The notes: a model not told the origin generated them from the letters alone. A stretch of 37,428 nucleotides of DNA from Burkholderia sp. Ax-1724 (GCF_011752995.1 NZ_VWWL01000041.1:1-37428); one strand, 5' to 3'; shown: positions 1-7,964, numbered from the stretch's first letter. Translations and numbers: made by a program.

Positions 1-114
1 CGGCGACTGGCACGCGACTACGAACGCCTGCCCGAAACCCTGGCAGGCTTGCATTTCGTCGTCTTCGCTATGCTCATGCTTGTTCATGCCGTGCCCATTA
101 TCCAAAGTGCCTAA
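1..114 (+). pseudogene. IS5-type transposase, C-terminal end (cut by window edge)
   Basis: The first 37 codons are open in frame 1 and end at TAA 112-114. The encoded tail begins RRLARDYERLPET and continues with a hydrophobic stretch rich in Phe, Val, Met and Leu. The R-DYERLPET block followed by a hydrophobic tail is the characteristic C-terminus of IS5-group DDE transposases, so it lies just after the catalytic glutamate region. The rest of the gene lies before base 1, so whether the element is intact cannot be judged. Calling it an IS5-type transposase is recognition from memory and fairly secure; the exact IS name is not given. Confidence 0.75.
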
Positions 115-120
115 CACGCT
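1..120 (+). mobile_element. Right end of an IS5-type insertion sequence
   Basis: The transposase stop codon is followed almost at once by what looks like the terminal inverted repeat: read inward from base 120 on the minus strand it is AGCGTGTTAGGCACTTTGG. Directly outside it is CTAG (121-124), the kind of short palindromic target that IS5-group elements duplicate. GC content falls sharply beyond this point. The other end of the element is outside the window, so the inverted repeat and target duplication cannot be matched. Confidence 0.6.
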
Positions 121-124
121 CTAG

Positions 125-475
125 ACGCTGATGATGCCATATATTTCCAGGAGCAGGGCATCCCAATAAAATCGGAATATTATTGAGACTATCGGCACTT
201 CGAAATTATAAAAATAAGAAAATTTTTAAATCTTAAAATCCAAAAACCTGCAATTAAAGACACAAGCATGTCTATCTGCAATGAGGGAGTTTTTTTGAGC
301 TCAGGCAGACCGAAAAATCGAACGCCCCTACCTCGACACGGATGACCACTGTTGAATGGCTATCAAAAAAACATAAGTGGACCTCTGGTTTTCTATCAGT
401 GTCCGAATCAAGTGCTCGTCTGCCAGAGGCCGCCAACAGGTGTCCAGTATGGAGTATTCCCCCGTTTAATCCTCT
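125..475. other. AT-rich stretch without a convincing gene
   Basis: About 350 bases, strongly AT-rich between 170 and 300, with several A and T runs. A 46-codon plus-strand frame from ATG 342 to TAA 480 and a short minus-strand frame just past the DUF1493 stop are open, but neither has a ribosome-binding site or a recognisable family. I see no promoter or terminator I would defend. It is best described as IS-flanking accessory DNA. Confidence 0.5.
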
Positions 476-835
476 TCAATAAAATCGCCCCTCAGACAAA
501 ACCCCACAATCCCATTTTCCATGGACTATGGCTCTATACAGCATGCCCACCGTCATCAACTCTCTTTTCAGCGACAGAGGTTTTCGCAGGATAAATTTCT
601 TAACGAAATAAAAAATAAATCCCTCCCCCTCCATGAAAAAATACCGACTGAATTCATAGTCTCCCCGATCCACTCTGAAAGTCAGGAAATATTTCTCCAT
701 GAATTCATTGGCATCATCTCCGCACTGGCCCAATGAATATACGACGCTCATGTCCTCGGTGATTAGCTTATCAGGCGGAAAACAGGCTTCCTCTACGATG
801 AAATTTCTTAAATCTAGCCATGAGCGCTCACTCAT
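476..835 (-). CDS. DUF1493 family protein
   Basis: A 119-residue acidic soluble protein. It matches my memory of the DUF1493 pattern: an N-terminal helix, a central GDDANEFMEKY block followed by F-VD, an aromatic segment with an EG pair, then a basic stretch and a C-terminal LMTVGMLYRAIVHGKW block. The length fits the family (about 110-120 residues). ATG 833-835 is used because it overlaps the upstream stop as TGATG, implying translational coupling; a TTG one codon earlier is unlikely. Family function is unknown to me. A role as the immunity half of a toxin pair is only an inference from its coupling to a small partner in an IS-bounded low-GC patch. Confidence 0.75.
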   Translation of the reverse strand: MSERSWLDLRNFIVEEACFPPDKLITEDMSVVYSLGQCGDDANEFMEKYFLTFRVDRGDYEFSRYFFMEGEGFIFYFVKKFILRKPLSLKRELMTVGMLYRAIVHGKWDCGVLSEGRFY

Positions 836-1266
836 CAAAACACCCTGTCTTCGGATCTGACGATCTGATTATATTTGATAATCGCATGATCCATAATTTC
901 GTACACATCCTTTGCCATCATAATCCAACCCACACCAGGCAAGGTCCTTCCAACAAAGGCGCCCAGTTTGTGTGTTAAGACCCATCTGAACGTCTTCATA
1001 CTTTCCAGGGTAAATGTTGGCAGTATCTTTTTCTTTAATTGGTATCTAAAAATCGATCTTGACATGACCGATGCCATGGATGTTCCTTGTGTAGCGCCTG
1101 CTGGCTTCGCTCTTGTCGGTAACACATTAAGTCCAGAAAGCATCAGTATCAGATATTCAATATCATCAATACCCAGGCGCTCACCGACTTCTTGCATGAC
1201 AATAAAAATGAATAGCTCGGCGGGAGACAAATCCCAGTGCCCATCGTAATAGTACGCGTTGCTCAT
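835..1266 (-). CDS. Unnamed DUF1493-partner protein (possible toxin or effector fragment)
   Basis: A 143-residue protein transcribed ahead of, and overlapping, the DUF1493 gene. The N-terminal half is acidic and helical (DLSPAELFIFIVMQEVGERL). The middle holds a GATQGTSMAS segment, then a basic KKK stretch. The C-terminal third carries a glycine-rich hydrophobic run (KLGAFVGRTLPGVGWIMMA) followed by an amphipathic helix. I recall similar proteins with a GTFVGRT-P-VG segment beside DUF1493 genes in enterobacteria, but know no name or activity. The hydrophobic hairpin-like segment would suit membrane insertion, so a small pore-forming or effector domain is possible, but not demonstrated. ATG 1264-1266 lies one base after the stop of the decayed upstream frame. 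Confidence 0.65.
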   Translation of the reverse strand: MSNAYYYDGHWDLSPAELFIFIVMQEVGERLGIDDIEYLILMLSGLNVLPTRAKPAGATQGTSMASVMSRSIFRYQLKKKILPTFTLESMKTFRWVLTHKLGAFVGRTLPGVGWIMMAKDVYEIMDHAIIKYNQIVRSEDRVF

Positions 1267-1267
1267 A

Positions 1268-1473
1268 TCATATTGTTAGCAAGGCTGCCTCAGCATAAGG
1301 AAGGTCGCGATAATAGCCCTCTCTGCCGTATCGATCAATCTTTTTAGCTATCCCAATAAAATATTCCCGCCAAATTATTTATCTCGAAATTTTTTTTAGT
1401 GAAGGTCAAATTCCTTCCACTCCTTTACGTCGCTTGGCAACTCGGGTCGATAAGCTCTCTCATTAAAGACAAT
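1268..1473 (-). pseudogene. Decayed coding remnant upstream of the DUF1493 pair
   Basis: Two short minus-strand frames look protein-like but neither has a start. Bases 1473-1396 encode a 25-residue piece containing FNERAYRPELPSD and KEWKEFDLH before a TAA. Bases 1378-1268 encode a 36-residue piece containing WREYFIGIAKKIDRYGREGY that stops one base before the partner gene's ATG. The frames differ by one and are separated by an eight-base A run (minus strand) and further in-frame stops. The pieces probably came from one gene, or two adjacent ones, that led this small operon and has lost its 5' end. No family is recognised. Confidence 0.45.
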
Positions 1474-1631
1474 TCACTGAAAAATCAGTTATTTATAATT
1501 TATATTTTAAAAATTTTAGACTGACTTTCCAGCGGCCCCTTCTCTCACTCATCTCTTCTCAAAATTGCCACCGTAACAAACCAACGGCATTACAAGATGT
1601 CTCACTCCCGGCAGCCAACCTCTTCATCCCG

Positions 1632-1657
1632 AAAAAAAACGGCGCCCACCGGGCGCC
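1632..1657 (-). terminator. Intrinsic terminator for udh
   Basis: On the minus strand a perfect 7-bp stem (GGCGCCC / GGGCGCC) with a 3-base loop is followed by G and eight T residues. It lies about 100 bases past the uronate dehydrogenase stop codon, so that gene appears to end its own transcript. The 1474-1631 stretch beyond it is AT-rich and shows no gene. Confidence 0.88.
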
Positions 1658-1757
1658 GCCTATCGGCAATCAAACTCTTCCGAGCCGACTGCCATTCACT
1701 CTATTCCACCGTCACCGCGGCAACCGACCATGGCGCAAGCGCCACTCGAACCGCCAA

Positions 1758-2552
1758 TCAATCCTTGCGCGAATAATCGATGCCGACAAACGCGCCGCCC
1801 TGGAAGCGCTGACCAAACGCGTCGAGCGGATTCGGGCGCGACAGGACGTCCGCGGCGTAATCTTCGGAATTCTGCTTCGGCCGGTAGCCGAGGCGCTCGG
1901 CGCCGCTGTTGTCCCACCAGCTGCGCGTGTTCGCCGACACGCCCCAGACCGTCAGGAAGCCGATGTCTTCCACTTCGATGCAGCGGTCGAGGAAGTGCAT
2001 GAGGTCTTCATGGCCGAACCACGTGCTGAGCTGACGCGGCTCGGTCGGCCGCTCGAGGCAGCTGCCGATGCGCACGCACACGCTCTCGATGCCGTGCTTG
2101 TCCCAGTACATGCGCGCGAGCGCTTCGCCCCACACCTTCGACAAGCCATAGAAGCCGTCCGGGCGTACTTCGCAGTCGAGGCTCAGATGCTCGGTGACCG
2201 GGTACATGCCGATCGCGTGGTTCGAGCTCGCGAACACGATGCGCTTCACGCCGTTGCGGCGCGCACCTTCGTAGACTTCGACGAGGCCGCGCAGATTGTT
2301 CTCGATGATCTCGGGCAGCGGACGCTCGACGCTCGTGCCGGCGAAGTGGATCAGCACGTCCACGCCGTTGAGCAGCCGGTCGACGACCGCCGGATCGCGC
2401 AGGTCGCCGTTCATGACGTCTTCGCCTTCGACGAGCGGCGTCAGCACTTTCGAGCCCGCCGCCGAACGCAACGGAGTACCACGCGCGACGAACGCGGCAC
2501 GAACGACGGAGCCGAGCTGGCCGCCGGCGCCACTCAGGGCAATCTTCTTCAT
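1758..2552 (-). CDS. udh: Uronate dehydrogenase (NAD-dependent)
   Basis: A 264-residue short-chain dehydrogenase/epimerase-fold protein that should oxidise D-galacturonate or D-glucuronate with NAD+ to the aldarolactone, the first step of oxidative uronate breakdown. The N-terminal Rossmann motif GAGGQLG spans residues 8-14, and the SDR pair Y135-x3-K139 sits in FYGLSK, after the FASSNH segment (107-112). Blocks RPDGFYG, VRIGSC, LSTWFGHED, WWDNS and RFQGG match bacterial Udh as I remember it, as does the length (~265). ATG 2550-2552 is chosen because AAGGA precedes it by 8 bases and because it places the Rossmann strand at the N-terminus. It is monocistronic with its own terminator; no other uronate genes are visible. 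Confidence 0.9.
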   Translation of the reverse strand: MKKIALSGAGGQLGSVVRAAFVARGTPLRSAAGSKVLTPLVEGEDVMNGDLRDPAVVDRLLNGVDVLIHFAGTSVERPLPEIIENNLRGLVEVYEGARRNGVKRIVFASSNHAIGMYPVTEHLSLDCEVRPDGFYGLSKVWGEALARMYWDKHGIESVCVRIGSCLERPTEPRQLSTWFGHEDLMHFLDRCIEVEDIGFLTVWGVSANTRSWWDNSGAERLGYRPKQNSEDYAADVLSRPNPLDAFGQRFQGGAFVGIDYSRKD

Positions 2553-2641
2553 AGGGGTTCCTTTACTGCGCCGCGCGCGAGATCGAACTGGAAAACAGAG
2601 GAAGCGAGTGAAGGACGCACTACGTCGCACCCTACACTCAA

Positions 2642-2654
2642 GTTGTACGATAAC
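2642..2654. promoter_or_regulatory. Candidate operator upstream of udh
   Basis: GTTGTACGATAAC is an imperfect palindrome (GTTGT / GTTAT half-sites around ACG) about 90 bases upstream of the udh start. Sites of this shape suit GntR/FadR-type regulators of sugar-acid genes, but no such regulator gene lies nearby and the assignment is inference. The rest of 2655-2925 is AT-richer and shows nothing else I can name. Confidence 0.3.
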
Positions 2655-2925
2655 AGACTATCAACGATGGCCGGGTTGATTTCAACTAGGCATTTACCCT
2701 TATTTTAACGATCTCAGGCTCGCCAATCCCTTTTAAAACAAAGAGATACGAGTTTTATATTTATAAGACATCATATAACTAAGTGAGTATTTCCCTACTC
2801 CATGACGGGCGTTTCCGGCCCGTCGATGAAGTCGGCAAACCGCGAGGACGATCGCGAGGACAGCCAACATGACCCGCCCTCCATCCTCCCCGCGCCGTCA
2901 TGCCTGCCGTCACACCATTACGCGC

Positions 2926-3747
2926 TCACGAGCCGATGAATTCGAGCAGGTCGGCATTGACCTTGTCCGCCTCGGTCGTGCACATGCCGTGCTGGCCGCC
3001 CGGATAGACCTTCAGCGTCGCGTCCTTGACGATCTTGGCGGTCTGCCGCCCGGCGGCGTCGATCGGCACGATCTGGTCGTCGTCGCCATGCAGCACGAGC
3101 GTCGGCACGTCGATCTTCTTCAGGTCCCCGGTATAGTCGACTTCGGAGAACTGCCTGATGCACTCGTACAGCCCCTTGATCGAGCCGGCCATGCCCTGAC
3201 GCCAGAACGAATCGATCACGCCCTGCGACACCTTCGCGCCCGCGCGGTTGTAGCCGTAGAAAGGCACCGCAAGGTCCTTGAAGAACTGCGAGCGATCGTC
3301 TTCGACGCCCTTGCGAATGCCGTCGAATACGTCGATCGGCAGGCCGAGCGGATTGTCGGCAGTCTTCAGCATCAGCGGCGGCACCGCGCCGATCAGCACG
3401 GCCCTGGCGACACGCGCCGTGCCATGCCGGCCGATGTAGTGCGCGACTTCGCCGCCGCCCGTCGAATGGCCGACCAGCGTCGCGTCCCGCAGGTCGAGAT
3501 GCTCGATCAGCGCCGCGAGATCGTCGGCGTAGGTGTCCATCTCGTTGCCGTCCCACGGCTGCTCCGAGCGGCCATGGCCGCGGCGGTCATGCGCGATCAC
3601 GCGAAAGCCCTTGTTGCCGAGAAACAGCATCTGCGCATCCCACGCATCGGCGGTGAGCGGCCAGCCATGCGAAAACACGACCGGGCGCCCCTTGCCCCAA
3701 TCCTTGTAGAAAATCGCGGTACCGTCTTTCGTCTTGATCGTGCTCAT
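2926..3747 (-). CDS. Alpha/beta hydrolase, non-heme chloroperoxidase type
   Basis: A 273-residue cytosolic alpha/beta hydrolase. It has the oxyanion-side motif FSHGWP (25-30), the nucleophile elbow GHSTGG with Ser95, an acid in GDDDQ (D224 or nearby) and His253 in GGQHGM. The RRGHGRS segment and overall length match cofactor-free chloro/bromoperoxidases (perhydrolases), which form peracids from acetate and H2O2 and thereby oxidise halides in vitro. The physiological substrate of such proteins is usually unknown and an esterase role is equally possible. ATG 3745-3747 has TGAGGAG nine bases upstream; longer in-frame extensions lack such a site. It is divergent from cydA across 461 bases, which would allow shared regulation, though nothing shows that it is shared. 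Confidence 0.88.
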   Translation of the reverse strand: MSTIKTKDGTAIFYKDWGKGRPVVFSHGWPLTADAWDAQMLFLGNKGFRVIAHDRRGHGRSEQPWDGNEMDTYADDLAALIEHLDLRDATLVGHSTGGGEVAHYIGRHGTARVARAVLIGAVPPLMLKTADNPLGLPIDVFDGIRKGVEDDRSQFFKDLAVPFYGYNRAGAKVSQGVIDSFWRQGMAGSIKGLYECIRQFSEVDYTGDLKKIDVPTLVLHGDDDQIVPIDAAGRQTAKIVKDATLKVYPGGQHGMCTTEADKVNADLLEFIGS

Positions 3748-4208
3748 CGACTGACTCCTCAGGTTGAAGTCTGCCGTCGTCGGCAGGTGGGGATGAAACG
3801 GCTTCGGCAACGTGCATCGTAGAAGTAAAAGAATCCTCCCGCCAGCTCGCCGGCCCGCGATGTCGGGCCGGACGGATCGATCCTCGGTTGAAAACGGACC
3901 ACCACCGAACCCGGGCCTTGCCCAAACGTTGCCCAATCACCCTGCTGCAGCGCGGTCGATTGCCGCAGCGCGCGTCGAGGCGCGCAAAACAGCGCACGTG
4001 CATCGATCAGTAAAACTTGATACCCATCAATAGCTTGCGCGCCCCATCGGCGTATCGCGCATAAAACAAGGCGGTTTTTTGACGCACGCCGCAGCGCAGC
4101 ACGATTTGCTTCGATCACCTACGCTTGCGTCATCTGCCCAGCGCAGTGCGCACCGACAACAGTCGACGCGCGTAGTCCGCTCATGCGGCCATCACGCACC
4201 TCACGCTC
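3748..4208. other. Divergent control region between the hydrolase and cydA
   Basis: Holds the FNR/Anr-type site at 4017-4030 and a perfect 8-bp inverted repeat CCGGCCCG / CGGGCCGG (3850-3857 and 3864-3871, 6-base loop) with no T tract, in the 5' side of the hydrolase. No open frame here looks like a gene. Confidence 0.5.
4017..4030 (+). promoter_or_regulatory. FNR/Anr-type binding site upstream of cydA
   Basis: TTGATACCCATCAA is a perfect match to the FNR/Anr consensus TTGAT-N4-ATCAA. Its centre lies about 185 bases before the cydA ATG. If it acts from -41.5, transcription would begin near 4065, with TATCGC (4053-4058) as a poor -10. In other proteobacteria FNR/Anr directly controls bd oxidases in response to low oxygen. 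Control of this operon by oxygen is therefore inferred with good support, while the sign and start site are not shown. Confidence 0.7.
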
Positions 4209-5633
4209 ATGAACTCCGCAATCTCGGCATTCGATCTCGCCCGCATTCAATTTGCGTTCACCGTTTCATTCCACATCGTTTTTCCGGCGCTCAGTATCGG
4301 TCTCGCCAGTTTCATCGCCGTGCTCGAATGGCGCTGGCTGCAAACAGGTAAGGCGTACTACCAAGATCTTTGCCTGTTCTGGTCGAAGATCTTCGCAGTG
4401 GCCTTCGGCATGGGTGTCGTCTCCGGCGTCGTCATGAGCTATCAGTTCGGCACCAACTGGTCGGGCTTTTCGAGTTTCGCGGGGCCCGTCACCGGTCCGC
4501 TGCTGATGTACGAAGTGATGACCGCGTTCTTTCTCGAAGCGGGCTTCCTCGGCATCATGCTGTTCGGCTGGCAGCGCGTGAGCCCGCGCGCGCACTTCGG
4601 CGCAACGCTGATGGTGGCGGTCGGCACGCTGATCTCGACCTTCTGGATTCTCGCCTCGAATAGCTGGATGCAAACACCGCAAGGCTTCGAGGTCGTCAAC
4701 GGCCAGGTCGTGCCGCTCGACTGGTTCAAGATCATCTTCAATCCGTCGTTCCCGTACCGGCTCGCGCATATGGCGCTCGCCGCGTTCATCGTCGCGGGGC
4801 TCGTGGTCGCGGCGGTCGGTGCATGGCATCTGCTGCGCGGCCGGCGCGATCCGGCCGTGAAGAAGATGTTTTCGATGGCGCTGTGGCTGCTGCTGATCCT
4901 CACGCCGATCCAGGCATTCGTCGGCGATCAGCACGGTCTGAACACGCGCCAGTATCAGCCGGCCAAGATCGCCGCGATCGAAGGTCTGTGGGACACCGAA
5001 AAAGGCGGCACCGCGCTGAACCTGTTCGGTATCCCCGACATGAAGGCGGAAACCACGCGCTATGCGATCGCGATCCCTCACCTCGGCAGCCTGATCCTCA
5101 CGCATAGTTGGGATGGCGAAATTCGCGGCCTCAAGTCATTCCCGCCGCAGGACCGGCCGAACTCGACCGTGGTGTTCTGGAGCTTCCGCCTCATGGCCGG
5201 GCTCGGCGTGCTGATGATCGCGATGTCGCTCGCGGCCTGGGTGCTGCGTCGCCGCGGGCGTCTGTTCGACGCGAAGTGGTTCCAGCGCCTGTGCGTCGCG
5301 ATGGGGCCGAGCGGCTTCGTCTCCTTGCTGGCCGGCTGGGTCACGACCGAAGCGGGCCGCCAGCCGTGGGTCGTGTACGGCGTGATGCGCACCTCGCAGG
5401 CAGTCTCGCCGCTGACCACGCAGCAGGTCGGCCTCTCGCTGATGACCTTCGTGGTGGTCTACTTCCTCGTGTTCGGCACCGGCATCTACTACATGCTGAA
5501 GCTGATGCGCTCGGGTCCGGCGCGGCCCGGCAGCGGCTCGCACGACGCGCCCGACAGCCTCGCCCGGCCGACGCCCGCCCAAACCGCACGCCGTCCGCTG
5601 TCCGCCGCCGATCAGATGATCGACGCTGTCTAA
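4209..5633 (+). CDS. cydA: Cytochrome bd-type ubiquinol oxidase subunit I (CydA/CioA)
   Basis: A 474-residue integral membrane protein with about nine membrane helices. It oxidises quinol and reduces O2 to water at the inner membrane together with CydB. Visible ligands and motifs: His22 (heme b595/d helix, FHIVFPALS), His187 (heme b558), Arg327 and Met329 in FWSFRLM (equivalent to E. coli R391/M393), Lys253 and Glu258 in the quinol loop, and GRQPW at 383-387. The protein is shorter than E. coli CydA (~522), which means the short-Q-loop class that includes cyanide-insensitive CioA of Pseudomonas. First gene of a three-gene operon; cydB follows 22 bases after its stop. The C-terminal ~45 residues are polar, Ala/Pro-rich and probably disordered. 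Confidence 0.96.
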   Translation: MNSAISAFDLARIQFAFTVSFHIVFPALSIGLASFIAVLEWRWLQTGKAYYQDLCLFWSKIFAVAFGMGVVSGVVMSYQFGTNWSGFSSFAGPVTGPLLMYEVMTAFFLEAGFLGIMLFGWQRVSPRAHFGATLMVAVGTLISTFWILASNSWMQTPQGFEVVNGQVVPLDWFKIIFNPSFPYRLAHMALAAFIVAGLVVAAVGAWHLLRGRRDPAVKKMFSMALWLLLILTPIQAFVGDQHGLNTRQYQPAKIAAIEGLWDTEKGGTALNLFGIPDMKAETTRYAIAIPHLGSLILTHSWDGEIRGLKSFPPQDRPNSTVVFWSFRLMAGLGVLMIAMSLAAWVLRRRGRLFDAKWFQRLCVAMGPSGFVSLLAGWVTTEAGRQPWVVYGVMRTSQAVSPLTTQQVGLSLMTFVVVYFLVFGTGIYYMLKLMRSGPARPGSGSHDAPDSLARPTPAQTARRPLSAADQMIDAV

Positions 5634-5655
5634 CCTTAGCTTCGAGAGCAAGAAA

Positions 5656-6660
5656 ATGGACGTCACCGTCGTATGGGCCGCGATCATCGCATTGGGCCTT
5701 TTCATGTATGTCGTGCTGGACGGCTTCGATCTGGGCATCGGCATCGTCTTCCCGTTCTTCCCCGACGAAAAGGAACGCGACCTGATGATGAACACGGTCG
5801 CGCCGGTCTGGGACGGCAACGAAACCTGGCTCGTGCTCGGCGGCGCCGCGCTGTTCGCGGTGTTTCCGGTCGTCTATTCGACCGTGCTGTCGGCACTGTA
5901 TCTGCCGCTCGTCTTCATGCTCGTGTGCCTGATCTTTCGCGGCGTATCGTTCGAGATCCGCGCGAAGGCTCGCCGCACGAAGCACCTGTGGGACCTCGCC
6001 TTCATCGGCGGCTCGGCCGGCGCGACATTCTTCCAAGGCATCGTGCTCGGCGCGTTCCTGCAAGGCATCCCCGTGATCGACGGCGCCTATGCCGGCGACG
6101 CGTTCGGCTGGCTCACACCGTTCAGCCTGCTGACGGGCCTCGGGCTCGTCGCGACCTATGCGCTGCTCGGCTGCTGCTGGCTCGTCGCGAAGACCGAGGG
6201 CGATCTGCAGCGCCGGCTGCATCGCGTGGTATGGCCGCTCACGCTCGTGCTGCTCGGCTTCATCGCGCTCGTGAGCCTCTGGACGCCACTGATGGACGCC
6301 GGCATCGCGCAGCGCTGGTTCCACGACGGCATCTTCCACCGTCTGCTGCCGGTGCCGTTCCTCGTCGCAATCTGCACGTTCTTCATGCATCGCGCGGTGC
6401 GCGCGCGCCATCACAACACGCCGTTCGTGCTCGCGCTGACGCTCGTGCTACTCGGCTACCTCGGGCTACTCGTGAGCCTGTGGCCGTATGCGATTCCGTC
6501 GAGCCTGACGCTATGGCAAGCGGCCGCGCCGCGCACGAGTCAGACGTTCACGCTGGCCGGCGCGGCGGTGATTCTGCCGGTCATCGTCGCGTACACGACG
6601 ATGGGTTACTGGATCTTCCGAGGCAAGGTGCGCCATGACGACCCCCATCACTATCACTGA
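5656..6660 (+). CDS. cydB: Cytochrome bd-type ubiquinol oxidase subunit II (CydB/CioB)
   Basis: A 334-residue membrane protein with about eight to nine helices that stabilises the heme-bearing subunit I. The first helix carries the conserved LDGFDLG (21-27), and WDGNETW (52-58) is the family signature. Length agrees with CioB/CydB proteins of the short-Q-loop class. The ATG follows GAGAGCAAGAAA, a moderate ribosome-binding site, 22 bases after cydA. Its last 26 bases overlap the next gene in another frame, so the small subunit is probably translationally coupled. Confidence 0.96.
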   Translation: MDVTVVWAAIIALGLFMYVVLDGFDLGIGIVFPFFPDEKERDLMMNTVAPVWDGNETWLVLGGAALFAVFPVVYSTVLSALYLPLVFMLVCLIFRGVSFEIRAKARRTKHLWDLAFIGGSAGATFFQGIVLGAFLQGIPVIDGAYAGDAFGWLTPFSLLTGLGLVATYALLGCCWLVAKTEGDLQRRLHRVVWPLTLVLLGFIALVSLWTPLMDAGIAQRWFHDGIFHRLLPVPFLVAICTFFMHRAVRARHHNTPFVLALTLVLLGYLGLLVSLWPYAIPSSLTLWQAAAPRTSQTFTLAGAAVILPVIVAYTTMGYWIFRGKVRHDDPHHYH

Positions 6661-6814
6661 CCCCGCCGGCACCCGCGCCGCCGCGCCACGCGCACGCAGA
6701 CTGCCGGGCTGGCTCTGGTTCATCGCCCTATGGTGCGGCGGCGTGGCCGGGGCGATGTCGCTCGGTTTCGCCTTCAAGCTTCTGATGAATGCAACGTTAT
6801 TCGCAGTCGGATAG
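6635..6814 (+). CDS. DUF2474 small membrane protein (CydX-like third subunit)
   Basis: A 59-codon gene that starts inside the end of cydB (ATG 6635-6637, 26-base overlap) and ends at TAG 6812-6814. The product has a ~20-residue polar N-terminus, one membrane helix (residues ~24-48, starting LPGWLWFIALW) and the ending FKLLMNA typical of the DUF2474 proteins found after cydAB in beta- and gammaproteobacteria. It occupies the place of CydX/CydZ, single-helix subunits that stabilise the hemes of bd oxidase, but it is not obviously homologous to CydX. Subunit function is inferred from position and shape. Confidence 0.8.
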   Translation: MTTPITITDPAGTRAAAPRARRLPGWLWFIALWCGGVAGAMSLGFAFKLLMNATLFAVG

Positions 6815-7163
6815 CCGCCTGCGAACGCGCGTCGATCCGGCCTGCATAACCTGCCGGGGCACGCGCGAAAGCGCTTAAAAAAAGGCCCGCGCGGCTCGTC
6901 TACCTAGCAAGCCGGAACCTATGCGCGAGAGCCCTGCCTTACACATCAGGTAGCGCATCGAACGATGCCGGCGAGGGAGAGGAACGAGACGGACAACGGT
7001 AAGCGACGCAGAAGCGCGGCCCGGGTATCGGGACGAAAGCACGCCGCGCAAGCCTGATGCACGAGCGCGGAATACCGGCCATGATGCGTTTCACGAGAAC
7101 AGAAGCACACTATCCTGCAACGGCGGTAGCCCTCAACGGACAGGCCCGACTCGCGGAGACATC
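6815..7163. other. Intergenic stretch between the cyd operon and the response regulator
   Basis: Nearly 350 bases, GC-rich, without a plausible frame. An A run (6878-6884) follows GCGCTT but no stem precedes it, so I do not call a terminator. The regulator's ribosome-binding site GGAG sits 7 bases before ATG 7164. No palindrome stands out. Confidence 0.4.
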
Positions 7164-7964
7164 ATGAAGTTTCTTGTGGCCGACGACCATGAACTGATCC
7201 GGCAAGGCGTCAAAGGCATGCTGCGCGGCTTCGATCCCGAAGCCCAGTTCGACGAAGCCGATAGCTGGGAAACACTCGCCAGCGCCGCGCGTCCCGATGC
7301 CAATCACGATCTCGCGATCGTCGATCTGCATATGCCGGGCATGAGCGGCGCAAGCTCGCTCGAAGCGCTGCTCAAGGCGAACCCGGCGCTGCCGCTCGTG
7401 GTGCTGTCGGCGGAAGAATCGCCCGACGAAATGCGTGCGGTGCTCGCGGCCGGCGCGCTCGGCTTCGTGCCGAAGCGGCAGCCCGCCAGCGTGATGCTGA
7501 AGGCGATCGAGCTGGTGCTCTCCGGCGGCGCCTATGTGCCGATGGAAGCGCTGAGCCTGCTCGGCGCACGCGATACGCCAGCGGCCGATGCCTGCGCCGG
7601 CGCGGCTTCCGGCACGGGAGCTGAAACGGCCGCCGCGCTCGTCGGCATCGCCAGCCACGGCGGCGCCGCTCAGGCCACCGCACAATCCGCCGCTCAGGCG
7701 CCGATCCCGAGCCCCGCCGCGCGGATGCCGGCGCTCCAGCCGCATCAGCAGCATCTGCTGGAAAACCTCTCGCCGCGTCAGCAGGACATCATGCGGCTCG
7801 TGCATCGCGGCTGGACCAACAAGATGATCGCGCGCGATCTCGGCGTCGCCGAAGGCACCGTCAAGGTGCATCTGTCGGTGATCTTCCGCGCGCTCGGCGT
7901 GCATAACCGCGCGACGGCGATTGCGGTAATCAACGGCTGGCTCGAGGCGGGGAAGAGTTTGTAG
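7164..7964 (+). CDS. LuxR-family two-component response regulator
   Basis: A 266-residue DNA-binding response regulator. The receiver domain (1-125) has the acidic pair in VADDHE, the phospho-acceptor Asp54 in IVDLHMPGMSG, and the conserved Lys in FVPKRQP. A long Ala/Gly/Gln-rich linker of about 70 residues (135-205) follows, then a LuxR/NarL-type helix-turn-helix (about 205-262: LSPRQQDIMRL, NKMIARDLGVAEGTVKVHLS). Linkers in NarL-type regulators are normally ~20-30 residues, so this one is unusually long. The convergent kinase overlaps its 3' end by 35 bases and is the likely partner, but cross-talk with another kinase is possible. Confidence 0.93.
   Translation: MKFLVADDHELIRQGVKGMLRGFDPEAQFDEADSWETLASAARPDANHDLAIVDLHMPGMSGASSLEALLKANPALPLVVLSAEESPDEMRAVLAAGALGFVPKRQPASVMLKAIELVLSGGAYVPMEALSLLGARDTPAADACAGAASGTGAETAAALVGIASHGGAAQATAQSAAQAPIPSPAARMPALQPHQQHLLENLSPRQQDIMRLVHRGWTNKMIARDLGVAEGTVKVHLSVIFRALGVHNRATAIAVINGWLEAGKSL

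Noticed and set aside
342..482. 46-codon plus-strand gene
   Set aside because: No ribosome-binding site, no recognised family, and it runs into the end of the DUF1493 gene on the other strand.
1995..2708. 237-codon plus-strand frame over udh
   Set aside because: Antisense shadow of a well-conserved dehydrogenase; composition is Ala/Arg/Asp/His-rich without any motif.
3850..3871. Hairpin as a terminator between hydrolase and cydA
   Set aside because: It lies in a divergent upstream region, not after a gene, and has no T tract on either side.
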